Shown one piece after another: positions 38,569-47,920 of a stretch of 64,000 nt of DNA (the stretch's first letter is position 1; each line of letters starts with the position of its first letter). The notes under the pieces are model-generated. The model made no database searches. It worked only from the letters and a program-made list of their open reading frames with translations, and was not told where the DNA came from. The DNA comes from Parvibium lacunae (GTDB lineage Bacteria > Pseudomonadota > Gammaproteobacteria > Burkholderiales > Burkholderiaceae_D), in assembly GCF_003335215.1 (NCBI RefSeq), contig NZ_QPGB01000001.1:802528-866527 (forward strand), written 5' to 3'. The translations under genes were made by a program, and so were the position numbers.

Positions 38569-39720
38569 TCAGCGCAGGCGCGCGAGGCTTGCCTCTAGCC
38601 ACTGTTTTATCCGACCCGCATCACCCAGGCGCGTATATTTGCCCAGTGAATCCAGCAATACAATCACAAACGAACGATCATGGATATTGGCATGCATCAC
38701 CAAACAACGCCCTGCTTCCGCAATGTAGCCCGTTTTTGAAAGGGAAATTTGCCAATCTGGGTTCATAACCAGCGCATTAGTATTGCGATAACGGAGCGAC
38801 TTTGTTCCCGTATCGATCCAATACTCCGTATCAGTAGAGTACTGACGAATAAGTGGCTGAGTGTACGCCGCGGTCACCAGCCGCGCCAAATCACCTGCGC
38901 TCGACACATTTGCACTGTTCAACCCAGTCGGATCCACAAAACGGGTATTGCGCATTCCAAGCAGCTCTGCCTTAGCGTTCATCGCGGCAACAAAACGCTG
39001 CAGCCCCCCTGGATAAGTACGCCCTAAGGCGTGGGCCGCCCGATTTTCAGAGGCCATGAGGGCAATATGCAAGGTATCTGCGCGGGTTAAACGGGTACCA
39101 ACCGGTAAGCGCGAATGCGAACCCTTTTGATAATCAACATCTTCATCACTGATTTCAAGCCATTCATCCATGGGTAACATGGCATCGGTAATGACTAGGG
39201 CGGTCATCAGCTTTGTAATCGAGGCGATTGGCAATACCGCGTCAGAGTTTTTGGCAAAGACCACATCGGAGGTTGCCAAATCTTGAACAAGGGCGACGCT
39301 GGCTTTGAGCGCGAGCGGGTCTTCAGTAAGGTGCAGCCCCGCCTTCATACCTTGGGAAGGACGCGCCATTTGCATGGGGGCCCGGCCGGCGTTTTTCAAA
39401 CCCAATCGCGATTTCTGGCTTTTTGTTCGAGCGAGGGCTGCTGGCCGAGCGCGGTTAGAACTGGCGACTTTTGAATAGCGTGTCGGCATTCCCACTTGAC
39501 TGCGTGAGGAAACGTTTGCGCCAGCATTTTTCGTGGAGGATGCGCGCTGCTTAGTGACCTTAGACGTTGCGCCCGCGCTAGTAGCAGCAACGGCGCTGTC
39601 AACAAAGCCCCCTAGCATGCCGGCCAACAGAACGACTAACGTTGCATAGCGCCATGTCAATCTTTTTGCTACTCCGCCAATCAACACGACAACCTGAACC
39701 TTAAAGGCAAGCTTATGCAT
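38569..39720 (-). CDS. pbpG: D-alanyl-D-alanine endopeptidase (PBP7/PbpG type)
   Basis: Penicillin-binding serine peptidase of the S11 family that trims peptidoglycan cross-links in the periplasm, 383 residues. Active-site motifs are SITKL (Ser-x-x-Lys), MASENRAAHAL (Ser-x-Asn) and LSKTGYIAEAG (Lys-Thr-Gly). The N-terminus has a hydrophobic export segment (ATLVVLLAGMLGGFVDSAVA). A long basic, Ser/Ala-rich stretch of about 90 residues follows before the catalytic domain. I chose the ATG at 39720 with GGAGAAGGA upstream. Confidence 0.9.
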   Translation of the reverse strand: MHKLAFKVQVVVLIGGVAKRLTWRYATLVVLLAGMLGGFVDSAVAATSAGATSKVTKQRASSTKNAGANVSSRSQVGMPTRYSKVASSNRARPAALARTKSQKSRLGLKNAGRAPMQMARPSQGMKAGLHLTEDPLALKASVALVQDLATSDVVFAKNSDAVLPIASITKLMTALVITDAMLPMDEWLEISDEDVDYQKGSHSRLPVGTRLTRADTLHIALMASENRAAHALGRTYPGGLQRFVAAMNAKAELLGMRNTRFVDPTGLNSANVSSAGDLARLVTAAYTQPLIRQYSTDTEYWIDTGTKSLRYRNTNALVMNPDWQISLSKTGYIAEAGRCLVMHANIHDRSFVIVLLDSLGKYTRLGDAGRIKQWLEASLARLR

Positions 39721-39814
39721 TCCTTCTCCTTCGCCAATGCCTCGATTGTAGTGCAGAAAAGCCAGGACGATCAATTAGTTAGCTAGCATTTCTCATGCAA
39801 AACTCGAATCTATT

Positions 39815-40771
39815 TTACTTTTTTGCTGGTTTGGCGGCCCAACTCGCAGCGAGTTTAATCGTTTGCAAGTGCAGGGCCACTGTTTGATTCAATTCCCGGC
39901 TGTAGCCGCCCGCCATACTCAATGCGACGCGACAGCCCTGCTCCCAAGCCCACGCAAAGACACGCTGCTCGCGAGTCGCCAGACCCGCCGTCGTTACACG
40001 TAGCTTTCCCAATCTATCCAGCTCATGTGGATCTACCCCAGCAAGGAATAAAACCAGAGGAGGCAGAACACTGCCCCGGGGGCGTATGCCATTCAACCAA
40101 GCGGTTACTTGTAGCAGGGCATCATCAAGCGCGGCAAGATAGACATCGTCACCACTGCCATCTGGCAGCGCAATATCAATATCACTCGCCGCCTTGGCAA
40201 ACGGGTAATTGTTTGCCCCATGCAGAGAAACCGTCAAAATGCGCTCATCCGCTGCGAGGATAGCGGCAGTACCATTACCTTGATGCACATCCAGATCGAG
40301 AATGATGACCTCTTGGGCGAGGCGTTCAGCCTGGGCTAGCCTGGCCGCTACCGCTACATCATTGAATACACAAAAACCCTCGCCCTGATTACGCTTCGCA
40401 TGATGTGTGCCTCCCGCTAAATTTGCGGCAATCCAAGGTTGGGCGCTGACTGAAGCGGGTTCTAGCACAGCCCGCATCGCGGCAATCGTCGCGCCAACGG
40501 AGTGGCGTGAGCGCGTCACCATGGCCGTTGACCACGGAAATCCTATCGCCTGCATTTGCGCCGCGCTCACTGTGCCGGTGACAATCTGGTCAATGTAAGC
40601 GGGATCATGCGCTAGAGCGAGCTGCCCTAAGGAGGCAGCCGGGGGGTCGAGTAACTTAACCTCTGGCAGTTGATTGCCCACTGCGAGCCTCAACAGACGG
40701 TATTTATCCATCGGAAAGCGATGGCCATCGGGCAACGGCAAGACAAAATGGTCACAGTAGTATGCTTGCAT
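39815..40771 (-). CDS. Histone-deacetylase-family amidohydrolase (AcuC/acetoin-utilisation-like)
   Basis: Zinc-dependent deacetylase-fold protein of 318 residues. The catalytic His pair is in GGTHHAK. The metal-binding motif is ILDLDVHQGNGTAAI, a further Asp ligand lies in LFLAGVDPHELDRLG, and the glycine-rich SMAGGYSREL is near the C-terminus. Bacterial members deacetylate polyamines, acetyl-lysine or other amides; the substrate here is not determined. It stands alone, divergent from the phasin gene across a 354-base spacer. Confidence 0.88.
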   Translation of the reverse strand: MQAYYCDHFVLPLPDGHRFPMDKYRLLRLAVGNQLPEVKLLDPPAASLGQLALAHDPAYIDQIVTGTVSAAQMQAIGFPWSTAMVTRSRHSVGATIAAMRAVLEPASVSAQPWIAANLAGGTHHAKRNQGEGFCVFNDVAVAARLAQAERLAQEVIILDLDVHQGNGTAAILAADERILTVSLHGANNYPFAKAASDIDIALPDGSGDDVYLAALDDALLQVTAWLNGIRPRGSVLPPLVLFLAGVDPHELDRLGKLRVTTAGLATREQRVFAWAWEQGCRVALSMAGGYSRELNQTVALHLQTIKLAASWAAKPAKK

Positions 40772-40894
40772 GCAGCTTCCGCTAGTTCGACCCGATTAAT
40801 GATGTTCTCTGGATGCTAACATTCCTGAGAAAGCCTTGCGCCACTGAGCATATGCGCTCTTCATCGTTAGGTTGAATAAAGCCGCTGATTTTAT

Positions 40895-40917
40895 ATGCAC
40901 AAAATTAATTTGTGCAT
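40895..40917. promoter_or_regulatory. 23-bp dyad upstream of the phasin promoter
   Basis: Perfect 9-bp arms ATGCACAAA and TTTGTGCAT around ATTAA. It lies 15 bases upstream of the -35 box of the phasin promoter, within the 354-base spacer shared with the divergent deacetylase gene. A regulator such as PhaR or another storage-granule regulator is a possible binder (inference). Confidence 0.6.
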
Positions 40918-40932
40918 CGCAATAAAAAATGC

Positions 40933-40960
40933 TTGACAGGGAATATAGTTCAGATAAAAT
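40933..40960 (+). promoter_or_regulatory. Sigma-70 promoter of the phasin gene
   Basis: TTGACA (40933-40938), a 16-base spacer and TAAAAT (40955-40960). The leader to the start codon is about 160 bases. I saw no gene or other strong element in the rest of the spacer (40772-41125). Confidence 0.7.
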
Positions 40961-41125
40961 TGAATTGTTGCGGCGCATCATAGGGCCCAAATGAGGAAAA
41001 CTCAGGCGGGAATTAGGGAACCCAGAAACACAAAGTGTCACCCTACACAATGCCAGTGAGATAGCCGTACGGTAGTTTGTATTTCGTGTTTGATATTTGT
41101 GTTTCAATTTTCTAAGGAGAAAACC

Positions 41126-41695
41126 ATGTACGCAACCCCAGAACAACTTCTCGCAGCACAAAAAAATACTTTTGAAACGTTTTTCTCCCTGGGCGAAAAA
41201 GCGTTTTCAGGTGTTGAAAAACTGGTGGAACTGAACTTGACCGCCAGCAAAGCGATTCTTGAAGAATCCGCCGACAAAGTCAAAGAACTGCTCTCAGTTA
41301 AAGATCTACAAGAACTGGTTGCTTTCAACACAGCGCTAGCACAACCCACAACCGAAAAAGTCTTGTCCTACTCACGTCAAGTGTATGACATCGCTAACAG
41401 CACAAGCAGCGAATTTGCCAAGTTTGCTGAAGGTAAAGTGGCTGAAGGCAACAAGCAATTAGTCGCCTTGGTTGATAGCGCAACTAAAAATGCCCCAGCA
41501 GGCTCTGAAACAGCCGTAGCACTGGTTAAATCTGCGATTACTGCAGCTAGCAGCGCTTACGAAACCGTTACCAAAGCCGCGAAACAAGTTGTTGAGTTGA
41601 CTGAAGCGAATGTGTCTGCTGCCACCAATACAGCCGTTAAAGCAGCCTCTGCCGCGACAGCAGCAACCGGTGCCACACGTAAAAAAGCAGCCTAA
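41126..41695 (+). CDS. phaP: Phasin (polyhydroxyalkanoate granule protein)
   Basis: Granule-coating protein of 189 residues of the Phasin_2 type. The N-terminus ([20 protein letters not shown]) and helical amphipathic body ([20 protein letters not shown]) are characteristic. The C-terminus is a low-complexity Ala/Thr-rich tail ending RKKAA, also typical. The start is the ATG at 41126, preceded by AAGGAGAA. Phasins are usually among the most abundant proteins when polyhydroxybutyrate accumulates, which fits the strong promoter and terminator here. No phaC, phaA or phaB genes are in the window. Confidence 0.92.
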   Translation: MYATPEQLLAAQKNTFETFFSLGEKAFSGVEKLVELNLTASKAILEESADKVKELLSVKDLQELVAFNTALAQPTTEKVLSYSRQVYDIANSTSSEFAKFAEGKVAEGNKQLVALVDSATKNAPAGSETAVALVKSAITAASSAYETVTKAAKQVVELTEANVSAATNTAVKAASAATAATGATRKKAA

Positions 41696-41706
41696 CGGTA
41701 AGCTAC

Positions 41707-41730
41707 ACAGCGCTGACGACAAAGCGCTGT
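41707..41730 (+). repeat. Hairpin after the phasin gene
   Basis: ACAGCGCT, 8 bases, AGCGCTGT: perfect 8-bp stem 11 bases after the phasin stop. It precedes the terminator hairpin and could protect the mRNA 3' end. Confidence 0.55.
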
Positions 41731-41739
41731 AGTTCAAAC

Positions 41740-41767
41740 AAAAAACCGGCTTTTCAGCCGGTTTTTT
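41740..41767. terminator. Bidirectional rho-independent terminator
   Basis: AAAAAACCGGC, TTTTCA, GCCGGTTTTTTG: GC stem flanked by A and T runs on both sides. It serves the phasin gene on the plus strand and overlaps the 3' end of the convergent CinA-type gene, which it could terminate too. Confidence 0.9.
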
Positions 41768-42527
41768 GTTGCGACAATATCTCGATATTTTGGCTGTAAG
41801 GGGCGAGGCCTGCCAGTAAAACCGGGAAAGCCGCCTCTACAACCGAAGGGTCACCTTTCACCCCTAGTTCGATATGGCGACGTTGACCATCCTCCCCGAT
41901 CGACGGCAAACTAAATACCTTCACTGCGGGAAACTCTCGCTCAATTTGCTCCATCAGCGGCGTTAAGGTCGCTTCCATGACCTCGTAAATTCGTAAACTT
42001 TGGCTTGCCTCGGTCGCGACATGAAAGTGATCGGCATAATATTGATCCAAGACCCACTCAATCATTGGCCAAGCCATCACGGGAAACCCGGGTACGAAAT
42101 AGTGCCGTCCACAGGCAAAGCCCGCAATATTGTTATAGGGATTAGGAATCAGCGCTGCCCCAGCAGGGAACTCAGCCATGCGTAAACGCGCTGGCGTCAG
42201 AGGTGCTCCGGTGGTTTGACAGCGCTGCTCAATCAACGCAGCTGCCTCCGGGTGTAACACCAAGGGCAGAGAAAGCGCCAAGGCTGCGGCTTGGCGCGTA
42301 TGGTCATCCGGTGTGCCGCCAATTCCACCGCAACAAAAAACCACCGCATTCGTGCTCATACTATCCCGTAATGCCGCTGCGATCTGGGTTCGATCATCAC
42401 CCAAATAGCGCACCCAGCTAAGGCCTAGTCCGCGTATTTGCAGTAATTCCAGGACCTTGGCGAAATGCTTGTCGGTACGACGACCAGACAAGATTTCGTC
42501 CCCAATAATGATCAAACCAATTTCCAT
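41754..42527 (-). CDS. CinA-type molybdopterin-binding domain protein
   Basis: Protein of 257 residues consisting of the MoaB/MogA-like domain found at the N-terminus of CinA (IGLIIIGDEILSGRRTDKHF; VVFCCGGIGGTPDDHTRQ). It lacks the C-terminal nicotinamide-mononucleotide deamidase domain. Stand-alone versions are related to ADP-ribose pyrophosphatases, but the function here is uncertain. The start is the ATG at 42527 (MEIGLIIIGDE). It converges with the phasin gene and shares its terminator. Confidence 0.85.
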   Translation of the reverse strand: MEIGLIIIGDEILSGRRTDKHFAKVLELLQIRGLGLSWVRYLGDDRTQIAAALRDSMSTNAVVFCCGGIGGTPDDHTRQAAALALSLPLVLHPEAAALIEQRCQTTGAPLTPARLRMAEFPAGAALIPNPYNNIAGFACGRHYFVPGFPVMAWPMIEWVLDQYYADHFHVATEASQSLRIYEVMEATLTPLMEQIEREFPAVKVFSLPSIGEDGQRRHIELGVKGDPSVVEAAFPVLLAGLAPYSQNIEILSQQKTG

Positions 42528-42764
42528 ATCGCCCCGCATTGCCCATTTTTAGTGCAGAAAAACACCATTTCGTCCAGCAAAGGCCCTACCGCAACGACTG
42601 AATCACCTATACAGGCCTAATGACCCTTGCCAGCGCCAGCATTTTGTAGCATCTTTGGGAGCTATTGGGTGTAACAAATTCATAATAAAACGACTACATG
42701 TCATTCGTAAGGCAGTTTCGCATGTTATCCAAGAATACATTGGGCATAAAGGGTTGGAGTATTT

Positions 42765-43847
42765 ATGGTGTGGTTACTCGGTTTAGGCTTGCTGATAGCA
42801 AGTGCGCTGTGCGGTTGGCTCATGTGGCGACTGCGACAACAAAAGCAGCAATATACGGAAGCTAAAGAACAAGTGCGTGCGCTCAAAACCAAGATTGAGC
42901 AGCACCGAAAAGAGCGCAGCGGCTTCAGACAAGCGCTCGACCGTAGCAAACTAGAAAGTGCGCAGCTTAAACACTCTCTAGATGACGCGCTCTCACAATC
43001 TAACTTCTTGGCTCAAGCGCTAGAGAGCGTTGACCAGCCCATGGTTGCGGTCAACTTACGGCAGCAACAGACGATGGCGAATTTAGCGTGCATTCGCTTG
43101 TATGGTTACCCAGCAAACGTCTGTGAAAGCACCGAAAATCCTTTCCTCGAACGTGGAACAGAAACCGCCCATCTTCCGGTAGACGCGTGGCGTGAGTTAA
43201 ATCTAGGCCATCTTTATTGGGGTACAGACAGCACCAAACGGAGCAATGGCAAAGCGATTCTTATCGAGCGACGTGTAACCCCAATCATGGATGCACAAGG
43301 GTTAGCGGGGTACATTAGCTTGGAAAGTGACGTCACCAGCAGTCAATGTGAGCAAATCAAAGAAGCCCCTAAACGCTCTGACTACGATGTACTCACCGGC
43401 CTACTCAATCGAGAGGCCATGACCAATCGGTTGGATTTGCAGCTGCAACGTGCGGAGGAACGAAAACTACAGGGTGGTGGTGCGCAGAGTCTTGCTGTGG
43501 CCCGTATCGATTTACTGAATTTGAGAAAGATCGCCCATGAACATGGTCAAGGGATGACAGATGCTTTGTTGATTGAAGTTGCGCAGCGAATCCGCGGGGT
43601 GATTCGTGCTGGCGACTATGCCGCACGCTTGAATCATGACCAGCTAGCGGTTGTTTTTCACCGTGTGATTGACAAAACCCTGGCAACCGAATTGTGCATC
43701 CGCCTCAAGGAATCGATTGAAACGCGTTACGAAGTTGGGGCTTTTGCCCTGAATGTAGAAGCGGGTTTACAAATCTCACTCTATCCAGAAGATGGTGCTT
43801 CAGTCGACAGTCTGCTGCAAAGTAAACAAAACTGGGCGACAGTCTAG
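42765..43847 (+). CDS. Membrane-anchored protein with degenerate GGDEF domain
   Basis: Protein of 360 residues. It has an N-terminal membrane helix (WLLGLGLLIASALCGWLMWR), a coiled coil (about 25-85), a PAS-like region (about 85-200: FLAQALESVDQPMVAVNLRQ) and a GGDEF-fold domain that starts at DYDVLTGLLNREAMTNRLD. The catalytic motif expected as R-L-G-G-D-E-F reads ARLNHDQLAVVF, so the two glycines and the acidic pair are lost. It should not make cyclic-di-GMP and may be a receptor or an inactive regulatory protein. TTGGAG precedes the start. No partner gene is adjacent in the same direction. Confidence 0.82.
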   Translation: MVWLLGLGLLIASALCGWLMWRLRQQKQQYTEAKEQVRALKTKIEQHRKERSGFRQALDRSKLESAQLKHSLDDALSQSNFLAQALESVDQPMVAVNLRQQQTMANLACIRLYGYPANVCESTENPFLERGTETAHLPVDAWRELNLGHLYWGTDSTKRSNGKAILIERRVTPIMDAQGLAGYISLESDVTSSQCEQIKEAPKRSDYDVLTGLLNREAMTNRLDLQLQRAEERKLQGGGAQSLAVARIDLLNLRKIAHEHGQGMTDALLIEVAQRIRGVIRAGDYAARLNHDQLAVVFHRVIDKTLATELCIRLKESIETRYEVGAFALNVEAGLQISLYPEDGASVDSLLQSKQNWATV

Positions 43848-43856
43848 CCAACATGC

Positions 43857-46800
43857 CTAACGCAGCAAGGCTTCCCAAGCCTTCTGCGCCCGCTTCACCG
43901 ACACCGGCATCGGCGTGCGCAACTCCTGCGCAAAGAGCGCCACGCGCAACTCCTCCAGCAACCAGCGAAACTGCACGGCCGCGTCATCCAACAGACCCTT
44001 GCGTTGTTGCACCAAGCGTTGATAGTTCACCAGTAACGGTTTAAGTTCTGCCTGTAAGCGCGCATCCCGTGCGGGATCATTGCGCAGCTTATCAATCCGA
44101 AGCTGTATCGCTTTTAAATAACGCGGTAAATGGCTAAGTTGCGCATACGGCGTGTGCAGTAAAAACTGTTTGTGGACCAACGCGCCTAACTGCTGCTGCA
44201 TATCGGCGTAGGCGTCGGCATGCGGTTTCGCTTGCGGCAACTTTTTCTGCACCGCTTGATATTCGGTGAGCACCGCCCCCACCTGCCGCACCATTTCCTG
44301 CGCCAACAAATTCAGTTTGGCTTTGCAACTCGCAACCCGCGCCTGAAAATCCACCTCGTTCATCGGCAACGGCGTTTGCAAGCCTTCACGTAGCAAAGCC
44401 GAGTCAATAATCTGCGCCCGTAATTCTTCCAAACTCAACGACTGTTGTCCCCACTGCATGGTGATCATCGCCAGTTGGGTCAAATTCGGTAGGTTTTTTT
44501 CCAGATAGCGTACTTGCTCCTTCAACGCCCCCAACAACAAACGACGAATGCCGCGCTGATGCTCGGCCTGGGCCTGTTCCGGTTCATCAAATACTTCCAG
44601 CACCACGCCCGCGCCTTTATCCACCAAGGCGGGAAAGCCAATCAGGGTTTTGCCGCCGCGCTTAATCTCTAGCAGCTCTGGCAGCTCCCCGACTTGCCAT
44701 TCGGTTTGCAGGCTTTCATCCAGCTCACGCGCTGGCTGCGTGGCAGATGCTTTCACACCCAGTTGCCCGTTAGCTTGGATGCTCGTCTCTGCGTCGGAGG
44801 GGGTAAGCGCGACCGCGCCCTCCGCTTTGACTATCTCTTGAAAACGCCGCTGCGCTTGCCCGCCCAACTCCGCACGCAACTGCGCCAAATTGCGGCCCAT
44901 ATCGAGTTGTCGCCCATGTTCATCCAACACTTTAAAGTTCATGAACATGTGTGTAGGCAAGGTTTCCAGCTTGAAATCACTCGCCACCAATTGCAACTGT
45001 TTCTGCGCCCGTACATCGGCAATTAAAGCCTCAATCAAACCCACGCCTTGTTCTGGAATCGCTTGCCGCTCAACAAACCCCGCCGCATAGTCGGGCAAAG
45101 GCACACAGTGGCGGCGCTGCTTTTGCGGCAGCGATTTCAGCAACAGCAACACTTTTTCTTTCAACATGCCGGGAACTAACCACTCCGCACGCAGCGCATC
45201 GATTTGATTCAGCGCATGTAAAGGCACGGTCAAGGTCACGCCATCGCGGGGGGAACCTGGCTCGAAGTGATAGGTGAGCGGGTACGCATGGCCACGCAGC
45301 GTGAGCGTCTTGGGGAAGACATCCAGTGTCACCCCCGCTGCTTCGTGGCGCATCAGTTCGGCTTTACTCAGGCGCAGCTTTTCGGCGGCATCCGGCTGCG
45401 CTTTCAGCCATTTTTCCAGCGTTTTTACGCTCACCACTTCAGCCGGTAAATGCTGATCGTAGAAAGCGGCAATCAAGGCCTCATCCACCAACACATCCGG
45501 GCGACGGGCTTTGTGTTCGAGTTGCTCAATCTCGCGAATCAACTGGCGGTTGTGCTGCAAAAAAGCCGGCATGGGGGCCAGCTCACCCGGTACTAAGCCA
45601 TCTTTAATAAAAATCTCACGCGCTTCCTGGGGCTGAATCCGCCCAAAATTCACCGGGCGGTTGTTATACAGCACCAAGCCGTGTAGCGTCCCACGCTCAC
45701 TGGCGACCACTTGGCCACGCTGCTTTTCCCAATGCGGGTTGAGATATTGCTTGGCAATGAGATGGCTGGCCACTCGCTCAATCCACTGCGGCTCTACCCG
45801 CGCCACACAGCGCGCAAAGAGACGACTGGTATCGACCAATTCTGCCGCCACCGTCCAGCGCCCCGCCTTTTTCGCTAAGCGCGAACCCGGCCAAATATAA
45901 AAACGAATGCCGCGTGCCCCGTTGTAATGCGCCTCGTCATCGGCCTTGCAACCGATATTGCCGAGCAGTCCGGTTAAAAGTGCGCTGTGCAATTGTTCAT
46001 ACGTGGCATCCGCTTCATTCAGGCGCCAGCCCTGCTCAGCGACCAAGGTATGCAGCTGGCTATGCACGTCGTGCCATTCGCGCAGCCGCAGTGGTGATAA
46101 GAAATGTTGGCGACACGTTTGTTGCCACTGGCGATTCGATTTCTTATGCGCCACATTTTCGTGAAACCACGCCCACAATTTCAGGTAGCTGATAAATTCT
46201 GATTTTTCATCGGCGAACTTGGCATGAGCTTGATCGGCCTGTTCCTGCGCCTCGGTTGGGCGCTCACGCGGGTCTTGCGCCGAAAGCGCACTGGCGATAA
46301 TCAACATTTCGCGCAAGCAATGCTGCTCGCGCGCGGCCAAAATCATGCGGCCTATACGCGGATCGAGTGGCAACTTAACCAGCTGAGTCCCAAGGGGTGT
46401 CAGCACATTACGTTCGTCCAGCGCGCCTAACTCTTGCAGCAGTTGATAACCATCGGCAATCGCCCGCCCATTCGGCGGCTCAATAAACGGAAAATCCTCA
46501 ATGGCGCCCAGCTGTAAAGCTTTCATGCGCAAGATCACCGCTGCCAACGAGGAGCGCAGAATTTCCGGATCAGTAAACGCGGTCCGCGCTTTGTAATCCG
46601 CTTCGTCGTACAAACGAATACATACGCCTGATGCGACCCGACCGCAACGCCCGGCGCGCTGGTTCGCCGCCGCTTGCGAGATGGCTTCCACCTGTAACTG
46701 CTCGACCTTGTTACGATAGTTGTAGCGCTTCACCCGCGCCAAGCCGGTATCCACCACATAACGAATACCGGGCACGGTCAGTGAGGTTTCCGCCACATTC

Positions 46801-47777
46801 GTCGCTAGCACAATGCGGCGGCCGTTATGCGGCGCAAACACGCGCTCCTGCTCTTGCGCTGAGAGCCGTGCATATAAAGGCAAAATTTCGGTATGTGCAG
46901 GATGGTGCTTCCGAAGCACCTCTGCCGCCTCGCGAATCTCCCGCTCACCCGGTAAAAACACCAACACATCGCGGGGGCCGCTACCAGTGCTGATACGCGC
47001 AAGTTCATCTACCGCATCGACCAGCGCATCGGTCCAATCGCGCTCTTTATCCTTGGCTTCCGCCTGTATCGCCTGATAGCGCACTTCTACCGGATACAGA
47101 CGGCCCGACACATTAAACACCGGCGCCGGACGATCGCCTTGCGCAAAATGGCGGGCAAAACGGTCAGCATCAATCGTCGCCGAGGTAATCACCACCCGCA
47201 AATCAGGCCGCTTCAGTAACAGCTGTTTGAGGAAGCCCAACAAGAAATCAATGTTGAGGCTACGTTCATGGGCTTCGTCAATAATCAAGGTATCGTAAGC
47301 CTTGAGCAGCGGATCGCCCTGCGTTTCTGCCAGCAAAATGCCATCGGTCATCAGTTTGATGCGCGTCTCTGTCGCCACCTTATCGGTAAAGCGCACCTTG
47401 TACCCGACCTTACGCCCAATCTCCGACCCCAGTTCCTGCGCAATGCGCTTAGCGGTACTGCTGGCAGCCAAGCGGCGCGGCTGGGTATGACCAATCAAGC
47501 CCTGCGATTGCGGCGTTTTTACACCACGCCCAGCGGCCAAACAAATTTTGGGCAATTGGGTCGTTTTACCCGAGCCGGTTTCCCCACACACAATCACCAC
47601 CGGATTAGTACGAATCGCCTCGGCAATTTCCTGCCAATGTTGAGACACAGGCAAGTCAGGGGGAAAACTCACGGCAATGCCACTGACGGTTTGAATGCTT
47701 TCATCCACCACAATAGCGGGAAGCGAAGAAGATAAAGAAGACTCAGCTGAGGTCACACTGCAACCAATCCACAACAA
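43857..47777 (-). CDS. hrpA: ATP-dependent RNA helicase HrpA
   Basis: DEAH-box helicase of 1306 residues, the expected length for HrpA, which resolves collided ribosomes and processes mRNA. Motifs in order: Walker A GETGSGKTTQLPK near residue 64, DEAHERSLNIDFLLG, TSATIDADRFARHF, TNVAETSLTVPGI and QRAGRCGRVASG. After these come the HA2/OB region and the long C-terminal DUF3418-type domain. The start is uncertain: the frame opens with TTG at 47777 and a GTG lies seven codons later, neither with a clear ribosome-binding site. It is divergent from argA. Confidence 0.93.
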   Translation of the reverse strand: MLWIGCSVTSAESSLSSSLPAIVVDESIQTVSGIAVSFPPDLPVSQHWQEIAEAIRTNPVVIVCGETGSGKTTQLPKICLAAGRGVKTPQSQGLIGHTQPRRLAASSTAKRIAQELGSEIGRKVGYKVRFTDKVATETRIKLMTDGILLAETQGDPLLKAYDTLIIDEAHERSLNIDFLLGFLKQLLLKRPDLRVVITSATIDADRFARHFAQGDRPAPVFNVSGRLYPVEVRYQAIQAEAKDKERDWTDALVDAVDELARISTGSGPRDVLVFLPGEREIREAAEVLRKHHPAHTEILPLYARLSAQEQERVFAPHNGRRIVLATNVAETSLTVPGIRYVVDTGLARVKRYNYRNKVEQLQVEAISQAAANQRAGRCGRVASGVCIRLYDEADYKARTAFTDPEILRSSLAAVILRMKALQLGAIEDFPFIEPPNGRAIADGYQLLQELGALDERNVLTPLGTQLVKLPLDPRIGRMILAAREQHCLREMLIIASALSAQDPRERPTEAQEQADQAHAKFADEKSEFISYLKLWAWFHENVAHKKSNRQWQQTCRQHFLSPLRLREWHDVHSQLHTLVAEQGWRLNEADATYEQLHSALLTGLLGNIGCKADDEAHYNGARGIRFYIWPGSRLAKKAGRWTVAAELVDTSRLFARCVARVEPQWIERVASHLIAKQYLNPHWEKQRGQVVASERGTLHGLVLYNNRPVNFGRIQPQEAREIFIKDGLVPGELAPMPAFLQHNRQLIREIEQLEHKARRPDVLVDEALIAAFYDQHLPAEVVSVKTLEKWLKAQPDAAEKLRLSKAELMRHEAAGVTLDVFPKTLTLRGHAYPLTYHFEPGSPRDGVTLTVPLHALNQIDALRAEWLVPGMLKEKVLLLLKSLPQKQRRHCVPLPDYAAGFVERQAIPEQGVGLIEALIADVRAQKQLQLVASDFKLETLPTHMFMNFKVLDEHGRQLDMGRNLAQLRAELGGQAQRRFQEIVKAEGAVALTPSDAETSIQANGQLGVKASATQPARELDESLQTEWQVGELPELLEIKRGGKTLIGFPALVDKGAGVVLEVFDEPEQAQAEHQRGIRRLLLGALKEQVRYLEKNLPNLTQLAMITMQWGQQSLSLEELRAQIIDSALLREGLQTPLPMNEVDFQARVASCKAKLNLLAQEMVRQVGAVLTEYQAVQKKLPQAKPHADAYADMQQQLGALVHKQFLLHTPYAQLSHLPRYLKAIQLRIDKLRNDPARDARLQAELKPLLVNYQRLVQQRKGLLDDAAVQFRWLLEELRVALFAQELRTPMPVSVKRAQKAWEALLR

Positions 47778-47920
47778 GCGTTACACGATAATGCGGGTTA
47801 CGCGACAAAAACAGGGCAACAAAGGCCACAAAAAGTCCACGACCGCGCCCACAAGAATAAGCGGGGATTATAATCGGCAGCATCTCTTTGCCGTGCTTTA
47901 TCCGCATAAAAGGCCACACC

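Noticed and set aside
40796..41161. 121-codon minus-strand frame in the phasin spacer
   Set aside because: It overlaps the phasin start and promoter, has no ribosome-binding site and no recognisable protein features.
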